A stretch of 64,000 nt of DNA from Chitinophaga hostae (GTDB lineage: Bacteria; Bacteroidota; Bacteroidia; Chitinophagales; Chitinophagaceae), in NCBI RefSeq assembly GCF_018224885.1, contig NZ_JAGTXB010000005.1:434001-498000 (forward strand), given 5' to 3'. Within the stretch, counting starts at the first letter, position 1; every line of letters begins with the position of its first letter. The translations under genes and the position numbers were made by a program. Positions 15,001 to 25,884 of this stretch are shown here, piece by piece. The notes under the pieces were generated by a model. The model was not told the DNA's origin and ran no database searches. It saw only the letters and a list, made by a program, of their open reading frames with translations.

Positions 15001-18000
15001 TTACAGTAACGGATGATAAGATCATAGAAGGAAAAGAAACGGTGATCATGACATTGAGCAACACCGCCAGTGCCAACTTCAACTTCACAGCGAGCACCAC
15101 CAATGGCAGTGCTTCCATGGAAATTGAAGACGACGATAATTCACCGGCTGCTCTTGTGCTGAACATTACTAAAACCACAGATGGGGCAGAGCCGTCCACA
15201 AACGCTGCATTCAATATCAGCCTGCCTGTTGGATACACCGCATCCCAGGATATTACGGTGAACTATACCGTAGCCGGTACCGCCACGAGTGGCGCCGACT
15301 ACAACGCTATCGCAAACTCCATTGTACTGCCTGCGGGTCAGAATAGTGTAAGTTTACCGGTAGTAGTGAAAGATGACAAGATCATTGAGACGACTGAAAC
15401 CGTAATCGTGACATTGACAGGTGGCGCCAGCACCAGCTTCACCCTTACGCCGGACGCCAGCAACGGCAGCGCTACCGCGAATATTACTGATGATGAAGCC
15501 TTAAACCCTGCTAACCTGGTGTTGGGTATTACTCAAACTGCCGACGGAGCTGAACCTGCTACCAACGGCGCCTTCAGCGTAGGTTTGCCTGCAGGTATCA
15601 CGGCCGCAGAAGATATCACCGTAAACTATACTATTGCAGGTACCGCCACCGCGGGTGCTGACTATGTAGCTTTAAGCGGCACAGTACTGATCCCGGCAGG
15701 GCAGAATAGTGTAGCTGTTCCTGTTACCGTAAGCGATGACCAGATCATAGAGCCTACAGAAACAGTGATCGCAACCCTTGCAGGTGGATCTTCTGCCAGC
15801 TTTACTTTCACCGGTACCGGCAATGCTACCGTGAATATTACAGACAATGATGACGTGGCCGCTAACCGGGTGCTGAGTGTAACCAAAACAGGCGATGCCG
15901 CAGAACCGGTTACCAACGGTACCTTCAAGGTTAGTTTGCCGGCAGGATATACCGCGTCGGAAGATATCACGGTCACTTATACCACTACAGGCACCGCTAT
16001 CAGTGGTACCGACTATACTGCCCTTAGCGGCACCGTGGTGATCCCGGCAGGACAAAACAGCGTGGCGGTTTCAGTACCGGTGCTGGACGACCAGCTGATA
16101 GAAAGCACTGAAACCGTGATCATGACGATCAATGGCGGTACTTCTGCCAGCTTTACATTCACCGGTGGTGGAGCCGACACGGTGAATATTACTGACAATG
16201 ATGATACCCCAGCTAACCGTGTGCTGAGTGTGGTGAAAACCACCGACGCCGCAGAACCGGGCACAGATGGTACATTTACCATCAGCCTGCCTGCAGGTAT
16301 CACCGCAGCGGAAGATATCACCGTACATTATACCACCGGCGGTACCGCCATCAGCGCAACAGATTATACCGCGTTGAGTGGCTCCGTACTCATCCCTGCC
16401 GGTCAGAACAGCGTAACAGTAACAGTTCCGGTGATCAACGACCAGGTAATTGAAACCACTGAAACGGTGATGCTGACGCTTACAAACGGAACAAGCACCA
16501 ATTTCAACTTCACTGCCAGCACTACAAGCGGTAATGCAACGGTAAATATTGCCGATGATGACAACATTCCGGCTAACCTGGTTGTGAACGTAACGAACCC
16601 TGTGAATGGAGCAGAACCTGCTACCAATGGCAACTTTACGGTTGGTTTACCTTCGGGATATACCGCGTCGGAAGACATCACCGTTCACTACACCATAGGT
16701 GGCACCGCCACAGCTGGTGCAGATTACACCACCCTGGGAGGAACCGTGGTAATACCAGCCGGTCAGAATAGTGTACCGGTAGCCGTAAACGTGATCGACG
16801 ACAAGGTGATAGAAAATACAGAAACAGTAATATTAACGGCCACAGGAGCTACATCCACCAGCTTTACGCTCGTGGCAAGCGGTACCAGCGGCAATGCCAC
16901 CGTGAATATCGCAGATGACGATAACACCGCGGCTAACCGGGTACTGAGCGTAAACAATGCAGGCGATGCAGCAGAACCAGCCACAAATGGCAGCTTTACC
17001 ATCAGTTTGCCTGGAGGGGTAACCTCGGCCGAAGATATTACCGTGAATTATACCATTGCAGGTACTGCCGTGAGCGGAACCGACTACACTGCCCTCAGCG
17101 GTACCGTAGTGATTCCGGCCGGACAAAATAGTGTAGCCGTACCAGTGAGTGTGATCAACGACCAGATCATTGAAGGCACGGAAACGGTGATCCTTACCTT
17201 GACAGGCGGTACTTCTACCAGCTTCAACTTCACTGCCAGCACTACCAATGGTAATGCTACTGTAAATATTAACGACGACGATGATATTGCGGCGAATCGT
17301 GTGTTGCTCGTCAGCAGAACAGCCGACGGCGCAGAACCGGCTACCAATGGTAACTTCAATGTAAGTCTGCCTGCCGGTATCACCGCTGCCGAAAATATCA
17401 CGGTGAACTACACCATTGCCGGCACGGCAATAAATGGTACCGATTATGCTAACCTCACCGGTTCAGTAATCATACCTGCCGGCCAGAACAGTGTAGCCGT
17501 ACCGGTAACCGTAACAGACGATCAGATCATTGAAAACACTGAAACGGTGATCATGACGCTGACAGGGGGTACATCTACCAGCTTTGTATTCACCCCAAGC
17601 ACTACCAGCGGCAACGCTACCGTGAATATTGCGGATAACGATGATTCGGCTGTCAACCGCGTACTGTCAGTTACCAACACCGCAGATGGCGCAGAACCGG
17701 CTACCAATGGCAGCTTCAACATTAGTTTGCCAACAGGTGTTACTTCGTCTGAAGATATCACTGTTAACTACACCATCGCCGGAACTGCCACTGCCGGTAC
17801 AGACTATACTGCCCTCACCGGCACCGTAGTGATCCCGGCGGGTCAGAATAGTATAGCCGTACCAGTTACTGTAACCGACGACAAGGTGATTGAAAATACA
17901 GAAACCGTACTGTTAACGCTGACTGGCGGAACCTCTGCCAGCTTTACTTTCGCAGCACACGCCACCAACGGTAACGCTGCTGTGAATATTACCGACAATG

Positions 18001-21000
18001 ATAACATTCCGGCTAACCGGGTACTCAGCGTGGTAAAAACTGCCGACGCATCAGAACCAGCTACAGCCGGAACATTTACCGTTAGTTTGCCTGCTGGTAT
18101 TACCGTATCAGAGAACGTTACCGTAAACTATACGATCGCCGGCACCGCCACCTCAGGGGTTGATTACACTGCGCTCAGCACGTCGGTAGTGATCCCTGCC
18201 GGTCAGAACAGCGTGACTATCCAGGTACCGGTGATAGATGATAAGCTGATAGAAAATACGGAAACAGTTGTGATGACACTCACCGGCGGCAGTTCGGCAA
18301 ACTTTGCCTTCACCGGCAATGGCAATGCTACCGTAAACATACAGGATGATGATGACATCGCGGCGAATCGTATACTTACAGTAACCGCTACCAAAAATGC
18401 CGCAGAACCAGGCACCAATGGTGAGTTCACCATTAGTCTGCCTGCAGGTATTACTGCATCAGAGGCCATTACAGTAACCTACACCACCGGTGGCACCGCT
18501 ACCAGCGGATCAGACTATACCGCTCTTAGCGGAACAGTTATCATCCCTGCCGGTCAAAATAACGTGACTATCCCTGTACCTGTGATCAATGACCAGATCC
18601 TGGAAAATACAGAAACAGTAGGTATGACCATCACAGGTGGTATTTCTACCAGCTTCACCTTCACCGGCGGTGGTACTGCTACCGTGAATATCACAGATGA
18701 TGAGAACACAGCGGCTAACCGCACGCTCAGCATTGTGAAAACGGCAGATGGAGCAGAGCCGTCTACAAACGGTAGTTTCACCATCAGTCTCCCTGCCGGC
18801 ATTGTTACATCAGAAGCCATCCAGGTAAACTATACCGTTGCAGGTACAGCTACCAGCGGCACTGACTATACTGCCATCACAGGAAGCATTACTATCCCTA
18901 CCGGTCAGAACAGCGTGCAGGTACCGGTTACCGTAACAGATGACCAGTTGATTGAGAATACGGAAACGGTGATCATGACGCTGAACGGTGGTACCTCCAC
19001 CAGCTTTACTTTCACGGGTGCAGGTAATGCTACTGTGAATATTACAGATAATGAAAACATAGCGGCCAACCGGGTACTGACGGTAACTAAAGTAACAGAT
19101 GCTTCAGAACCGGCTACCAACGGCGGATTTAAGATCAGTCTGCCTGCGGGTATCGCTTCTTCCGAAAACATCACGGTGAACTATACCATCAGCGGTACAG
19201 CCACCAGCGGAGCCGATTATGCAGCCATCACCGGGGTTATCACTATCCCTGCAGGTCAGAATAGTGTAAGCGTACCAGTAACGGTAATGGATGATCAGCT
19301 GATAGAGAACACAGAAACGGTGATCGTGACGCTGAACGGTGGTACAGCTGCCAGCTTTACTTTCACGGGTGCAGGTAATGCTACTGTGAATATTACAGAT
19401 GATGAAAACACCGCGCTTAACCGTACACTGACTGTTACCAAAACATCCGATGCATCAGAACCAGCTACCAACGGAGGATTTAAAGTAAGTCTGCCTGCCG
19501 GTATCGCTTCTTCTGAAGATGTTACAGTAAACTATACCATCAGCGGTACCGCTACCAGCGGTATGGATTATACCGCCATCACCGGTACCATCACTATTCC
19601 TGCCGGTCAGAACAGCGTGAATATCCCGGTAACCGTAATAGATGACAAGTTGATTGAGAATACTGAAACCGTGATCATGACGTTGAATGGCGGTACTTCT
19701 GCCAGCTTCAGCTTCACAGGTACGGGTAACGCCACCGTAAACATCACCGACGATGAGGGCGATCCGGCCAACAGGGTGCTGACCGTAGTGAAAACTACAG
19801 ATGCGGCAGAACCAGGTACCAACGGTCAGTTTACGATCAGTTTGCCGGTAGGTATTGTATCTGCTGAGGATATCACGGTTAATTACACCATCGGTGGCAC
19901 CGCTACCGCAGGCACTGATTACGCTGCCATCACCGGCGCGGTCACTATCCCTGCCGGTCAGAACAGCGTGAATGTGCCGGTAACCGTAATAGACGATCAG
20001 CTGATTGAGCATACAGAAACCGTGATCATGACACTGGCGGGTGGCGCATCCACCAGCTTCACCTTCACTGGCACCGGCAACGCTACCGTGAATATTGCAG
20101 ATGATGAAGATACGCCTGCTAACAGGGTATTGAACATCGTGAAAACAGCAGACGCAGCAGAGCCGGGCACTAACGGTGCATTTAAAATCAGCCTGCCATC
20201 AGGCATCGCTTCTTCCGAAGACATTACAGTAAACTATACGATTAGCGGTACCGCTACCAGCGGCGCAGATTATGCAGCCATTACCGGAACCATCACTATC
20301 CCTGCAGGACAGAATAGTGTAACCGTTCCCGTAACCGTAACCGACGATAAGATCATTGAAGTCACTGAAACAGTGATCATGACATTAAACGGCGGTACAT
20401 CCAGCGGCTTCAACTTCACGGGCACCGGTAACGCTACTGTAAATATCACCGATGATGAAAGCATCACGCCGGCAAGCATGGCGCTGACCATCACCAAAGA
20501 TGCAGATGGTGCAGAACCAGCTACCAATGGCGGCTTTAAGGTGAGTCTGCCAACAGGTATCACATCATCAGAAGATATCACCGTTAACTACAGCGTAACC
20601 GGTACCGCCACTGCCGGAGCCGACTATACCGCCCTTACCGGCACTGTAGTCATCCCGGCCGGTCAGAATAGTGTATCCGTTCCCGTAGTAGTAACAGACG
20701 ATAAGGTGATAGAAGTTACGGAAACAGTAATAGCTACGCTGAATGGCGGTACTTCTGCCAACTTCAGCTTCACCGGCAATGGTAACGCTACTGTAAACAT
20801 TACCGATGATGAAAGCATCACACCAGCCAGCCTGGTGCTGACGGTGAGCAAAGATACCGACGGTGCAGAACCGGCTACCAACGGCGCGTTTAAATTGAGT
20901 CTGCCTGCAGGTATCACTTCATCTGAAGCGATCACAGTGAATTATACCATAGCCGGCACGGCTACTGCAAATGCAGACTACAACGCCCTCACCGGCACCG

Positions 21001-22877
21001 TTACAATTCCGGCCGGACAAAACAGTATCACGATACCGGTAACAGTAATGGATGATAAAGTGATAGAAGGTACGGAAACGGTGGTCCTCACATTGACCGG
21101 CGCCAGCTCTGCTAACTTCACTTTCACTGCCTCCAATAATGCTACCGTGAATATTACGGATGATGAAAGTAACCTGGTACTGAACGTTACCAAAAATGCA
21201 GACGGTGCAGAACCGACTACTAATGGCAGCTTCGCTATCAGTTTGCCAACAGGTGTTACTGCCGCGGTAGACATCACCGCTAAATACACTATAACAGGTA
21301 CCGCCACAGCGGGTGCTGACTACACTGCCCTCACTGGTACCGTAGTGATCCCCGCAGGCCAGAACAGTGTAACCGTTCCCGTAGCCGTAACCGATGATCA
21401 GCTGATCGAAGGAAACGAAACCGTGATCATCACCGGAAACGGTGGTACCGCTACAGGCCTTGTATTCACGCCGGGTACCAGCAATACGGTTACCGTGAAC
21501 ATAGCAGATGATGATGACAAAAACCTGGATCTGGTTATCAACGCCACCCAGCCAAATGCGGCAGAACCATCTACCGCAGGCGCCTTCACGATCAGTTTGG
21601 CCAGCGGCAAAATACCTGAAACAGATATCACCGTTACCTACACTATAGCAGGTACCGCCACCGCCGGCGATGACTATACCGCCCTCACCGGCACTGTAGT
21701 GATCCCAGCAGGCAAGAACAGTGTAGTAGTACCGGTAACAGTTGCAGATGATGACCTGATAGAACCGGCCGAAACAGTGGTGCTCAAGGTTACAGGAGGT
21801 CAGTCGGCCGGCATGAATTACACCGTGGGTACTAACAACACCGCCACCGTAAATATTGCAGACGACGATAACACGAACCTGAACCTGGTGGTTACCGCCA
21901 GCAAACCGGATGCTACTGAACCAGGCGTCAACGGTGCATTCACCATCAGCCTGGCCAGCGGCAAACGCACGGCAGCACCTATTACCGTACAATACATGAT
22001 AGGTGGCACCGCCACACCGGATGCTGACTACAGGGCTATTACCGGCACCATCACCATCCCGGCAGGCGCCAGCAGTGTAACCGTTCCCGTGAGTGTGCTG
22101 GACGACAGCGAAGTGGAATCTCCGGAAACAGTGCTGTTCATGCTGACCGGTGGAACATCTGCCAACTACACGTTCACCGCAGGCGCTCCTAAAGATGCTA
22201 CCGTAACTATTACAGATACCGATAAACTGGCCGGCGACCTGGTTGTGACCAAAGAGATTGTTGCACCGGCAACAGGACCATACCGTATGGGACAAAGCCT
22301 TACCTACCGTATCACGGTGAAGAATACAGGCAACATACCGGTGACCAGCGTAAAAGCAGAAGACCACCTGCCGGTACAACTGGATGTGCCTACTCATACT
22401 TCTGCAGAAAAAGGAGAAGTGGTAGTAACACCGGCTACTAAACTGGTAGAATGGAATATCGGCGACCTGGCAGCCGGCGCTACTGTACAGATGACGCTGA
22501 CAGCACGTGTGATAGAAGGCGGACAACTGGTCAATGAAGCTACGGCTTATAGTACCAACATGCCGGATGCCGACAGCTCCAATAACGTGGCGGTATCTAC
22601 GGTCGGAATAGAAGGATCAGACCTGTCGTTCCCGAACGTGATCACACCGAATGGCGATGGTAAGAATGAAAGGTTTATCATCGGCGGACTGGAAAAATAC
22701 CCGGGATCTGCGATATACATCTTCAACCGCTGGGGCGGACAGGTGTACCAGTCGAAGGATTACCGCAACGATTGGGATGGTTCTAACCTGAACGAAAGCA
22801 CTTACTACTATATACTGGAAGTAAGGAAACCTGACGGAATCAAGAAGTATAAGGGCTGGATAACAATACTGCGGTAA
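1..22877 (+). CDS. Giant T9SS-secreted surface protein with LamG-like modules and 40 Calx-beta repeats (5' partial)
   Basis: The reading frame is open from base 3, so the start codon lies before the window; 7,624 residues are visible. A TTG at 294 is not a credible start, because the codons before it continue a module that recurs further on (for example the [16 protein letters not shown] stretch). Visible order: six LamG/concanavalin-like modules, each with a 'KYGITL...DYLATDG...ITGIGRDD' block (residues 1-2440); a unique linker; 40 Calx-beta repeats (about 2637-7408); a DUF11-like domain (about 7410-7540); and a gliding-motility type B sorting domain starting at [14 protein letters not shown]. 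From family knowledge the protein is exported by the type IX system, held at the cell surface and probably binds Ca2+ through the repeats. An adhesin role is inference. PorP/SprF and OmpA-like genes follow directly. No stop or frameshift breaks the frame. Confidence 0.93.
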   Translation, partial: WPLANTSALSWGKNAINYNPAINFLGNNYFTVPRFTESYTAGEIFSVQLSNLAATSTGTSFPFEFGGDPTIAGGAPFYVYSGSHYTHFGTTTRPGYALTGINIQQPHLLNNWSAPGSWSLNFDGKTIGSSTTFPVNFSRGAGLNTAIGAGHNSIFNGRMSEVIFYNRQLNATERAQVNSYLSLKYGLTLKTAAGALTDYIASNGTARMWTASKNTGYGERITGIGRDDNGTLLQKQSLSQLDGANLTIAAGSGLTASNGENSSNIANDLSFFTFSDNGQAATYTQAVTGLGNITLRMARIYKTDRSNWAKSPVTLVLAGGSNTNYLLVSADDTFGAGDKVYTLDATGTLTLDSDQLPDGAYFTFANAQAAPAGVAAGLAVWARADSGVAGGSNATQWTELSPSRRAWAPAGAAALPWKEASFNFNPGIAFGAANYFVAAPEFANAFTAGEVFSVQASNLDNTSATLHYPFELGGTYASNQSTYTWSSNNQYTYFGSGTARRNFTYPASTNVRNAHMLNIWSATNDWAAGIDGKVLLTANANAVNFLSPAGNKDYIGAGHNAPFNGDISEVILYSRKLSALERQQVASYMALRYGLTLGIDTPMDYLASDGSTTMWKAAVGGSFAKHITGIGRDDRGMLLQKQSVSADTGIVTIAAGAAVAASNKANATAITNDLSFFTFGDDGGATTFLTPVAGISSVNNRMARIFKAQKNNWADQNITFKLTGGNARTYLLVSSDNTFGAGDAAYVLDADSTVTVNSNLLPDGAYFTFARAITGPNGVKDGINFWLRADDGISGGSQWNDYSNYGNNALQGVVSSQPITDAKALNFNYGLVFDGTDDVLDITTTRINPATATIFAVGSGAGFATGRDLVSSGAVGSAHGMEFRLINTGQLQYLENAASVAAIGGFYTYQPNKPYIFSGTQSNNTPNGVRIFANHAFDNQGTINLTPLTENFIAIGSRTIAARGLYWMGNMGEVIAYNRVLSDAERQSVESYLGLKYGITINNGATDYLATDGSKYWTADPVYKSRITGIGRDNLTALNTKQSLSVDTGFVTISLGNNIAITNEQNSNTITNDKSFFVFGDNGQSAASYANIISGASATRRLPRVWKVDKTNWADQSITLKADAPGTKVYMLISTDPTFATINQELPLNADKTITLNSALMTDGVYFTFGAAVKYPGGVNSGKLVWLRADLGTSANTDSTGISTWNDYSPNGNNMSQATPANQPLYFNNATNNMNFNPVVRFNGAPHSMTGNSFLKTGNYTAATAFFAASQKTPVNTVIFTEQAGTGTQFTLHATWGDNVVYWDAPYVSNRLTYNAGDISNQIILWTATDDISLAANKQAIYKNGLSVATGNNTSVFAGNNSIFQLGANTSSYNGRMGDLIVYANALTPNEQQRVNTYMGIKYGISLNNGASNYLATDGSTIWDATVNSAYKNYITGIGRDDAEDLNQKQSRNTADGIQLAIGLNSLSETNLENNNAFTADKSYMVWGDNAGSSLFKTPLTGHPVANYRMARVWRVQETGTIGNVQVAVPYNALPNAAQTYLIISNDATIDGSDQFIPVTATTLNGVKQYAATVNLASGQYFTYGASIKTPGGVVGTSLWLRPDAGTSSTTDNTAINGWTDYASELNNATQATVPASQPLYLNNLTNNANFNPVVKFDGADYMNLDITKLPSGTSARTFFGNGSLTALTGNGYILGYGAAATSTGTGIAVIGGNGTADFVGYANDVVSPAGNWQPGVFNEMVGVWAGNGGNATLYSKMKVLGGPLAKAWNTGAGSAMIGTPTWDNAQSWNGTIGDIIVYPAALSANELQRVSTYLAIKYGYTIDQTAATDYLATDGTTKVWDATANATYKNNITGIGRDDVEGLTQKQSRNINAGFQPIVGLGGIAASNIANTNAFTADKTYMVWGDDGASTSFATAITGNPAVTTRMARTWKVQETGTVGTVAISIPKNQLPLSAKAPYLVVSSDATFDGGDQFIQLSQADVNGVPSYSTNIDLTNNQYFTFASFVTSPGGVQGEKLWVKADADVQVNSSNQVEQWLNQSGPMTTELRAAQPSHTNPITASADIIRDPNGINFNPAVDFTGVTGKSLKGNDAINWNTSANLNIFSVNKPEGAGNPLQGIFSTNGSWVATGFTGRGLLLNSGNYGLDGAGCIVAQSTPPYAGPIIARGVYVNAANALNGSTWLNGKQSILGTNCAPQADGSFFEVGGRTGDDNTYDGRIFSGKIPEVIVYKSALTPTQAQQVESYLGVKYGITLDQSTAQNYLATDGSVIWNATANNTYKNNIFGIGRDDAEGLVQKQSRSVHTGSILTAGLRSIAATNTDNTNTFGVDKSYLLLGSNSAALTVTGTDLPVGSCIPERLTQEWKTQFTNYDISSQPLSLQFDLNGITVKGTAANDFTIMIDEDGDGNFATGTITEIPATGFNGGIVSFENLGALKNGVVFTLVTSHLQRTANLVPDAAVRTVANTCIDNGTLYFIDPADANKYIASIALNGNTMDVTKLSALVDVNRDMNAALGKNSGTDYGTQLMRRLVQISYTGANLTQNGGITLRLFWNPAERTNAENMLSGTRGVTGTQRWAWFKHTGDITATLADLAPEGLANITELTPSATGQQDGVEYVEFSGIQNFSTFGGLTAVNQTLAITKGQDGAEGTQNGSFKISLPGAITATEDINVNYTVTGTAANGADYTTLTGTVTFPAGSNNISLPVTVTDDNILEVTENTTVTLNGAFGTVSGNPYNISSTQSAATLNIADNDSNNPAKTTVGVIWSSDAKEPITNGAFNISLPAGVTSSEDITVNYSIAGTATPGADYAPLSGSVVIPAGQGGVMLPVVVSDDQLLEKPETVIVGITGGSSTNFTLTPRAGAINATVNIIDDENVPANLVLSVAKTADAAEPATNGGFTISLPANVISTEDINVNYTVGGTATGGSDYTTLAGTVTIPAGQPSVALPVAVTDDQVIENTETVLVTLTGGTSASFNYTASTTNGSASLDIADNDNTAVNRVLSISKTTDAAEPSTNGAFSISLPAGITASEDITITYTPTGTAGSGTDYTALGTTVVLPAGQNSVSLPLTVADDKIIENTETVIATVTGGTSTSFAFTVSSTNGSATANIADDDNTAANRVLGVRNAGGDASEPATNGAFKIGLPTGITSSEPVNVTYTISGTAINGTDYTTLTGSVVIPVGQDSVLVPVVVADDKLLETTETVVLTLTGGTSPSFAFTASPTNGNATVNILDDDNNPANRVLSITKTNDGAEPATNAAFSISLPAGILPSEDITVNYSIAGTATGGTDYTALSGTVTIPAGQNSIALPVNVINDQVIEGTETVVLTLTGGTSANFNYTASTTNGNASANITDDDNTAANRILSISNTANAAEPAVNGTFAVNLPSGVTASENITVNYTIAGTAIAGTDYTTLTGTATIPAGQPGVTITVPVIDDQIIENTETVTATLTGGASTSFNFTASSTAASATVNIADDDNTPTNRTVLVELVRDGAEGGASIRFNFRLPTGISSSEPVTINYTVGGTAVKGTDYNGITPAHFSGVATISAGGTGGTAIVANVVDDQIIEGTETVVITITNASSPSFAFTPDPAAGSATGNIIDNDDLAANRVLSITKTADAAEAGTNGAFRVSLPTGITIAQPITVNYTVAGTATGGTDYASLSGTLTIPAGTNNVALPVNVIDDKLIENTETVLVTITGGTAGSLVFTPSTTDGDETIDIADDDNTTGNRVLSIVKLSDLEEPSTNGGFRISLPALIRSSEPVTVSYAVTGTGTNGTDYATLSGSVVLPAGQNSVLISADVLDDQIIEGTETVIATITSGASTSFAFTASTTNNSASADILDDDNVATNQVLSVVNGGDASEPGTNGAFTISLPAGYTAAAPVTVSYTVAGTATSGTDYTALTGSVILPAGQNSVSVPVSVINDQIVENTETVIMTLTGGTGAGITYTASTTNTTATVNITDDENAAANRVLSVTNTGNAAEPGTNGAFTISLPTGIVPSEDINVTYTIGGTATGGTDYTALTGTVTIPAGQNSVAVPVTVINDQIIEGTETVILTVSSGASSNFAYTASTTNGNATVNITDDDNTAANQVLAVTKTADAAEPATNGSFSIHLPAGITAARDIQVTYTVAGGTATPGTDYRAITGTITIPAGQNSVSVPVTVIDNNVIEPDETVILNITGGNDTQFAYTVAGGGGSATVIITDNDHAANSNIVLLTKVSDAIEGGTNGQYRISLPPGVTSSEDVVVTFTLGGTAINTTDYNLLGLSGGNIVIPAGANEVFIDVNAGNDGLIEGPETVVLTLTNAASTSYPFTIDPSGNGAVVNIIDANAASSTPIQVISGSNAAEPATNGSFTVKLAGVATSAWPVTVGYRVSGTAVSGVDYEALGTIVIPANTNSIAVPLKVLDDKIIELTETMTITLLSGSATDGGGNAFIFPPDPANNDVTVNIADNDATAANQVLKVVKTNDAAEPSTNGAYTVSLPAGYTSAANTTLSYTMTGTAVRNTDYTIFTITLPANTNSITLPLFVTDDKIIENTETAILNLNGGTDGNAFTYTADPAGNNATLNIADDDNTNTNKVLLVTNSGDGAEPGTNGEFTISLPAGYKSSEDITVNYTVAGTATAGTDYTSLPGSVVIPAGQQSITVPVTVTDDQIIEGTETVVLTVTGGASTSFAFTPSSGNSTATVNIADNDNTAANQVLSITKTTDAAEPATNGAFSISLPANIKSAQPVTVNYTITGTAVNGTDYTTLSGSVVLPAGQNNVAVPLTVTDDKIIEGTENVTLTLTGGASPAFTFTASTTNGNASADITDDDGTAANLVLSVDKTKDAAEPGTNGSFRISLPTGYTASAPVTVNYNITGTAIAGTDYTALAGTVIIPAGQNSVSVPVNVKDDQIIETTETVIMTLTGGTGGGFTYTASTTNGNATVNIGDDDSTPGNLVLSVIRTADAAEPSTNGEFMISLPTGVTVGENVTVNYTITGTALNGTDYTTLTGTVLLPAGQNRVAVPVTVTDDKIIEGKETVIMTLSNTASANFNFTASTTNGSASMEIEDDDNSPAALVLNITKTTDGAEPSTNAAFNISLPVGYTASQDITVNYTVAGTATSGADYNAIANSIVLPAGQNSVSLPVVVKDDKIIETTETVIVTLTGGASTSFTLTPDASNGSATANITDDEALNPANLVLGITQTADGAEPATNGAFSVGLPAGITAAEDITVNYTIAGTATAGADYVALSGTVLIPAGQNSVAVPVTVSDDQIIEPTETVIATLAGGSSASFTFTGTGNATVNITDNDDVAANRVLSVTKTGDAAEPVTNGTFKVSLPAGYTASEDITVTYTTTGTAISGTDYTALSGTVVIPAGQNSVAVSVPVLDDQLIESTETVIMTINGGTSASFTFTGGGADTVNITDNDDTPANRVLSVVKTTDAAEPGTDGTFTISLPAGITAAEDITVHYTTGGTAISATDYTALSGSVLIPAGQNSVTVTVPVINDQVIETTETVMLTLTNGTSTNFNFTASTTSGNATVNIADDDNIPANLVVNVTNPVNGAEPATNGNFTVGLPSGYTASEDITVHYTIGGTATAGADYTTLGGTVVIPAGQNSVPVAVNVIDDKVIENTETVILTATGATSTSFTLVASGTSGNATVNIADDDNTAANRVLSVNNAGDAAEPATNGSFTISLPGGVTSAEDITVNYTIAGTAVSGTDYTALSGTVVIPAGQNSVAVPVSVINDQIIEGTETVILTLTGGTSTSFNFTASTTNGNATVNINDDDDIAANRVLLVSRTADGAEPATNGNFNVSLPAGITAAENITVNYTIAGTAINGTDYANLTGSVIIPAGQNSVAVPVTVTDDQIIENTETVIMTLTGGTSTSFVFTPSTTSGNATVNIADNDDSAVNRVLSVTNTADGAEPATNGSFNISLPTGVTSSEDITVNYTIAGTATAGTDYTALTGTVVIPAGQNSIAVPVTVTDDKVIENTETVLLTLTGGTSASFTFAAHATNGNAAVNITDNDNIPANRVLSVVKTADASEPATAGTFTVSLPAGITVSENVTVNYTIAGTATSGVDYTALSTSVVIPAGQNSVTIQVPVIDDKLIENTETVVMTLTGGSSANFAFTGNGNATVNIQDDDDIAANRILTVTATKNAAEPGTNGEFTISLPAGITASEAITVTYTTGGTATSGSDYTALSGTVIIPAGQNNVTIPVPVINDQILENTETVGMTITGGISTSFTFTGGGTATVNITDDENTAANRTLSIVKTADGAEPSTNGSFTISLPAGIVTSEAIQVNYTVAGTATSGTDYTAITGSITIPTGQNSVQVPVTVTDDQLIENTETVIMTLNGGTSTSFTFTGAGNATVNITDNENIAANRVLTVTKVTDASEPATNGGFKISLPAGIASSENITVNYTISGTATSGADYAAITGVITIPAGQNSVSVPVTVMDDQLIENTETVIVTLNGGTAASFTFTGAGNATVNITDDENTALNRTLTVTKTSDASEPATNGGFKVSLPAGIASSEDVTVNYTISGTATSGMDYTAITGTITIPAGQNSVNIPVTVIDDKLIENTETVIMTLNGGTSASFSFTGTGNATVNITDDEGDPANRVLTVVKTTDAAEPGTNGQFTISLPVGIVSAEDITVNYTIGGTATAGTDYAAITGAVTIPAGQNSVNVPVTVIDDQLIEHTETVIMTLAGGASTSFTFTGTGNATVNIADDEDTPANRVLNIVKTADAAEPGTNGAFKISLPSGIASSEDITVNYTISGTATSGADYAAITGTITIPAGQNSVTVPVTVTDDKIIEVTETVIMTLNGGTSSGFNFTGTGNATVNITDDESITPASMALTITKDADGAEPATNGGFKVSLPTGITSSEDITVNYSVTGTATAGADYTALTGTVVIPAGQNSVSVPVVVTDDKVIEVTETVIATLNGGTSANFSFTGNGNATVNITDDESITPASLVLTVSKDTDGAEPATNGAFKLSLPAGITSSEAITVNYTIAGTATANADYNALTGTVTIPAGQNSITIPVTVMDDKVIEGTETVVLTLTGASSANFTFTASNNATVNITDDESNLVLNVTKNADGAEPTTNGSFAISLPTGVTAAVDITAKYTITGTATAGADYTALTGTVVIPAGQNSVTVPVAVTDDQLIEGNETVIITGNGGTATGLVFTPGTSNTVTVNIADDDDKNLDLVINATQPNAAEPSTAGAFTISLASGKIPETDITVTYTIAGTATAGDDYTALTGTVVIPAGKNSVVVPVTVADDDLIEPAETVVLKVTGGQSAGMNYTVGTNNTATVNIADDDNTNLNLVVTASKPDATEPGVNGAFTISLASGKRTAAPITVQYMIGGTATPDADYRAITGTITIPAGASSVTVPVSVLDDSEVESPETVLFMLTGGTSANYTFTAGAPKDATVTITDTDKLAGDLVVTKEIVAPATGPYRMGQSLTYRITVKNTGNIPVTSVKAEDHLPVQLDVPTHTSAEKGEVVVTPATKLVEWNIGDLAAGATVQMTLTARVIEGGQLVNEATAYSTNMPDADSSNNVAVSTVGIEGSDLSFPNVITPNGDGKNERFIIGGLEKYPGSAIYIFNRWGGQVYQSKDYRNDWDGSNLNESTYYYILEVRKPDGIKKYKGWITILR
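3..7330 (+). repeat. Six tandem LamG-like/'IGRDD' modules in the adhesin
   Basis: Modules begin near 1113, 2325, 3521, 4769 and 6027, usually at a 'PGGV...LWLRAD' motif, with a sixth, 5'-truncated module before them. Each is about 1.2-1.3 kb and holds a concanavalin-like half ending in 'GEVIVYNRALS..ERQ.V.SYL', then 'KYGITL', 'DYLATDG', 'ITGIGRDD...QKQS' and a closing 'YFTFA'. Protein similarity is clear, but DNA similarity is much lower than in the Calx-beta array, so these copies look older. The match to the family often labelled DUF8202 in Bacteroidota is from memory. Confidence 0.75.
7911..22226 (+). repeat. Array of 40 Calx-beta repeats, about 351-360 bp each
   Basis: I counted 40 consecutive units by eye. 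Each carries '[14 protein letters not shown]', '[18 protein letters not shown]', '[21 protein letters not shown]', 'LTGGTS..F' and '[10 protein letters not shown]'. Most units are 120 residues. A short form of 117 residues has '[11 protein letters not shown]' in place of '[14 protein letters not shown]'; it occurs in units 22-23 and 29-36. The conserved acidic positions fit Calx-beta calcium binding. Units 8, 13-16 and 38-40 are the most divergent. Confidence 0.9.
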
Positions 22878-22916
22878 AAGACAATAATTATATCTGCTAC
22901 AAAAAACGTGTAAAAG

Positions 22917-23918
22917 ATGCAAACAGTACTCAGAGCGGGAATAATGGTGATGTTGCTGGTAATAGGTATGCGCGGAGTGGCGCAACAGAACATACAGTTC
23001 AGCCAGTACGTGTTCAATGGGTTAAGTATTAACCCAGCCTATGCAGGCTATAAGGAAGACCTGTATTTGAACACCGTTTACCGCCATCAGTGGGCCGGGT
23101 TTCCCGGTGCGCCCCGCACAGGCGGTGTGTCGATCGATGGAGTAACAGCCGCCAGTGACAACAAGGTGGGGTTGGGGTTGCAAATGATGTTTGATAAACT
23201 GGGTCCACAGGATGCCTTATCGCTCTATGGCTCTTATTCCTACCGGATTCCACTGGATGATGAAGGCACACGCAGGCTTTGTTTTGGTATAGGCGGTGGC
23301 GTTACCCAGTACTCCATTGACGGTACGGCGCTGCAATACATCGATAACGAGGATGCCGCCCTGCCGCTGGGCAAAAAGAGTGTGTGGGTGCCGGATGCAC
23401 GTTTCGGTGTGTACTATTATACCAACCGCTTTTATGCAGGGGCTTCTATTATGGACCTGTTTTCTCTCTATACCGATGCTTCTCGTTACAACTGGAAAGG
23501 AAACAACTATGCTACCATCCGCAAAACACAGCACCTGTATATTACTACAGGTGCTATGTTTCCGCTGAGCGAGAATTTACAGCTAAAGCCCTCGATCCTT
23601 ATCAAGGAAGATTTTAAAGGTCCTACTAACGTAGACATTAACGCCTTCCTGCTGATCGGTGAAAAGCTGTGGGTTGGCGGCTCTTACCGCACCGGTGTGG
23701 GCCTGTGGAACAAAACCGCTTTGCAGAAGGACCTGAGCGAGCTGGATGCTGCCAGCATCATGGTGGAATTTTATGCTACGGAAAAGCTGCGCATAGGGTA
23801 TTCTTACGATCTTAGCATCAACAAAATGGCAGGTTACCAGGGAGGATCACATGAAATATCACTGGGCTTTTTATTCCCTTCCAAAAAGTTCATTGTACAA
23901 AGCCCCAGGTATTTTTAA
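22917..23918 (+). CDS. PorP/SprF family type IX secretion-associated outer membrane protein
   Basis: A 333-residue protein with a signal peptide (about residues 1-22, ending GVAQQ), followed by the family hallmark 'IQFSQYVFNGLSINPAYAGY' and an aromatic-rich beta-barrel body ending in phenylalanine ('SPRYF'). In Flavobacterium, SprF is needed for secretion or surface attachment of the type B adhesin SprB, and paralogues usually sit beside the adhesin they serve. That is the arrangement here: 39 bp after the giant adhesin and 18 bp before the OmpA-like gene, all on one strand. I infer that this protein is the dedicated partner of the adhesin. The start ATG at 22917 gives a normal signal peptide; the ribosome site is weak, as is common in Bacteroidota. 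Confidence 0.9.
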   Translation: MQTVLRAGIMVMLLVIGMRGVAQQNIQFSQYVFNGLSINPAYAGYKEDLYLNTVYRHQWAGFPGAPRTGGVSIDGVTAASDNKVGLGLQMMFDKLGPQDALSLYGSYSYRIPLDDEGTRRLCFGIGGGVTQYSIDGTALQYIDNEDAALPLGKKSVWVPDARFGVYYYTNRFYAGASIMDLFSLYTDASRYNWKGNNYATIRKTQHLYITTGAMFPLSENLQLKPSILIKEDFKGPTNVDINAFLLIGEKLWVGGSYRTGVGLWNKTALQKDLSELDAASIMVEFYATEKLRIGYSYDLSINKMAGYQGGSHEISLGFLFPSKKFIVQSPRYF

Positions 23919-23936
23919 ACACTTAGTTACTACCGT

Positions 23937-25745
23937 ATGATACGTTGTTCTATAACTACCGTTTTGCTAACCTTTTTGATGAGCTCCCGGTTGTATGGCC
24001 AGGAACAGAAAAGCCTGTCGCAGTTGGCTGGTGAAGCTTATGAGAGACAGGAATATGCTGAAGCAGGAGCCCTCTATAACAGGATTGCCCGTCTTAAGGG
24101 AGATAAGATGAAGATGGACCAGCTGATGAAAATGGCGCACAGTTACCAGGAAATTGGTTACTACAGGGAGGCGGCAGATGTGTATCGCCAGATCATCAGT
24201 CGCCCGGATCATCCTGCCATGGCTTATTTTGCTTATGGAGATGCACTTCGTCAACGGGAGCTGTATAATGAAGCCAAACAGCAGTATGCGTTGTTTACCA
24301 CCTCTGATGCGGACAGTCTTAAGTTAAAAGAGATTGCCCTGCGTGGCTGCGACAGCGCCATGGTATGGAGCAAACAGGGAGCCCCGGTACAATTGAAACC
24401 TGTTAAGGAGCTGAACACTTATGGCTCCGACCTTGTAAGCGGGGTAGTACAGAAAGGCTTGTTGCTCATGTCAACCGGGTATCGCTCCATGGCGCTGAAT
24501 GGTGGGTCGCAGTCAAATCCGCCTATCGATAAACGCACCGAGCAGCCTTATTACAAAGCATACATTTACCAGCAATATTCCATTGGTAATGCTACTATGT
24601 ACCTGGAGGAGCTGACGCCTGCGCTGCTGGGCAATTATGATTATCATATTGGCCCGGTATGTCTTAACAAAACAGAAGATACGCTGTATGCCACTATCAA
24701 TATACAGGGAAAGAAGATGCCCGTTACCGGCAAAGGCGCGGTGAATGGTATCCGCCGGTTAGAGATTTACCAATCCGTAAAAAAAGATGATAAATGGCAA
24801 CCGCTGGTATTATTACCCGGCGTCAACGTGCCAGGATATTCTTCCGGTCATGCGGTGCTGAGTACAGGCGGCGATATATTGTATTTTGTATCTGACCGTC
24901 CCGGCGGGCAGGGGCAAACAGACCTGTGGTACTCGGAAAAACAGGCGGATGGCGCCTGGGGAGCGCCGGTCAACTGTGGTAGCCAGGTAAACACGGTGGC
25001 TGCAGAAACCTTCCCTACGGTTAATGAAGACGGCATTCTTTATTTCTCCAGCAAAGGATACGCAGGAATGGGTGGTTATGATATTTACCGGGTAAAAGGA
25101 GGGAAGTCCAGCTGGGAAACACCGGAGAACATGAAGCTGCCTTTTAACTCCGGGGCAGACGATATTGGGCTGATACTAAAACGCAATGGCTATGAAGGCT
25201 ACCTGGCCTCTAACAAACAGGGGGGCATGGGCAGGGATGATATCTACTATTTCTCGGACCCTGATTATTTTACACGGGTTAACGGTAACGGGAATACGGT
25301 GCCGGAAACAAACCACAATGTACCACCGGTAGCCGGCCAACCATCGGCCCCGGTTAAACAACCACACACGCCGGAAGACGAAGCCGATAAAAAGCAGCTG
25401 GAAGAATGGAAGTTCTTATACGATTATAACAGTACATCATTGCTCACGGAATCCCGCAGGATTCTTGACCAGGTGGCGGCGATATTGAAACGTCATCCTG
25501 ATTGGAGGATTGTAGTGGCTTCGTTTGCTGATAACCGCGGCTCCGATCAGTATAACACCGATCTGTCGGCCTTACGTTGTTATGCGGTGATAGATTACCT
25601 CGTTAATAAGGGTGTTGATCCTAAACGTCTTTACTACAGCAATAAAGGGGAAAGCAACCCCGTAAACGGTTGTAAAGATGGGGTGCCATGCAGCGAAGCG
25701 GATTATAAACAGAACAGGCGTTCCGAACTGCGGGTAAAATGGTAA
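23937..25745 (+). CDS. TPR-propeller-OmpA domain protein (PorE-like T9SS accessory)
   Basis: A 602-residue exported protein (signal peptide about residues 1-21, ending RLYGQ). The N-terminal third (about 20-120) has TPR-like helices. The middle (about 225-430) has PD40/WD40-like propeller blades with motifs such as 'LYFVSDRPGGQGQTDLWY', 'LYFSSKGYAGMGGYDIY' and 'GYLASNKQGGMGRDDIYY'. A proline-rich linker precedes a C-terminal OmpA/MotB peptidoglycan-binding domain (about 480-602) with 'RGSDQYNTDLSALR' and a final 'NRRSELRVKW'. The architecture matches PorE-type proteins that tie the type IX apparatus to peptidoglycan. No lipobox cysteine follows the signal peptide, unlike the PorE lipoprotein. 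It is third in the adhesin-PorP/SprF-OmpA run, so it probably anchors that machinery. Confidence 0.88.
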   Translation: MIRCSITTVLLTFLMSSRLYGQEQKSLSQLAGEAYERQEYAEAGALYNRIARLKGDKMKMDQLMKMAHSYQEIGYYREAADVYRQIISRPDHPAMAYFAYGDALRQRELYNEAKQQYALFTTSDADSLKLKEIALRGCDSAMVWSKQGAPVQLKPVKELNTYGSDLVSGVVQKGLLLMSTGYRSMALNGGSQSNPPIDKRTEQPYYKAYIYQQYSIGNATMYLEELTPALLGNYDYHIGPVCLNKTEDTLYATINIQGKKMPVTGKGAVNGIRRLEIYQSVKKDDKWQPLVLLPGVNVPGYSSGHAVLSTGGDILYFVSDRPGGQGQTDLWYSEKQADGAWGAPVNCGSQVNTVAAETFPTVNEDGILYFSSKGYAGMGGYDIYRVKGGKSSWETPENMKLPFNSGADDIGLILKRNGYEGYLASNKQGGMGRDDIYYFSDPDYFTRVNGNGNTVPETNHNVPPVAGQPSAPVKQPHTPEDEADKKQLEEWKFLYDYNSTSLLTESRRILDQVAAILKRHPDWRIVVASFADNRGSDQYNTDLSALRCYAVIDYLVNKGVDPKRLYYSNKGESNPVNGCKDGVPCSEADYKQNRRSELRVKW

Positions 25746-25799
25746 ACAGGTTAAAGTTCCAGATACGTTATTAGTCAGGTCGGTTTTTTTTTATCATAG

Positions 25800-25861
25800 A
25801 GGGATCAATAACAATCAAGGCCCGTGATTTATCACGGGCTTTTTGATTGTTATTGATCCCT
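25800..25861. terminator. Bidirectional intrinsic terminator with nested inverted repeats
   Basis: An outer perfect 19-bp inverted repeat (AGGGATCAATAACAATCAA at 25800-25818, complement at 25843-25861) encloses a second stem, GCCCGTGAT (25820-25828) with ATCACGGGC (25831-25839), followed by T residues. It lies between convergent genes, the OmpA-like gene (+) and the aldehyde dehydrogenase (-), and can serve both strands. Confidence 0.8.
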
Positions 25862-25884
25862 GTTTTAAGTCAATCGTAATTATT

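Noticed and set aside
7911..22226. Regular repeats suggesting a CRISPR or satellite array
   Set aside because: The period is 351-360 bp, the frame is continuous and the repeats encode a known protein fold.
20919..22526. Minus-strand open frame of 535 codons opposite the Calx-beta array
   Set aside because: It is rich in Cys, His and Tyr with no domain or start context, and is the antisense shadow of repeated Thr/Gly/Val codons. Similar antisense frames recur at 7575-8222, 9972-10607 and 11964-12605.
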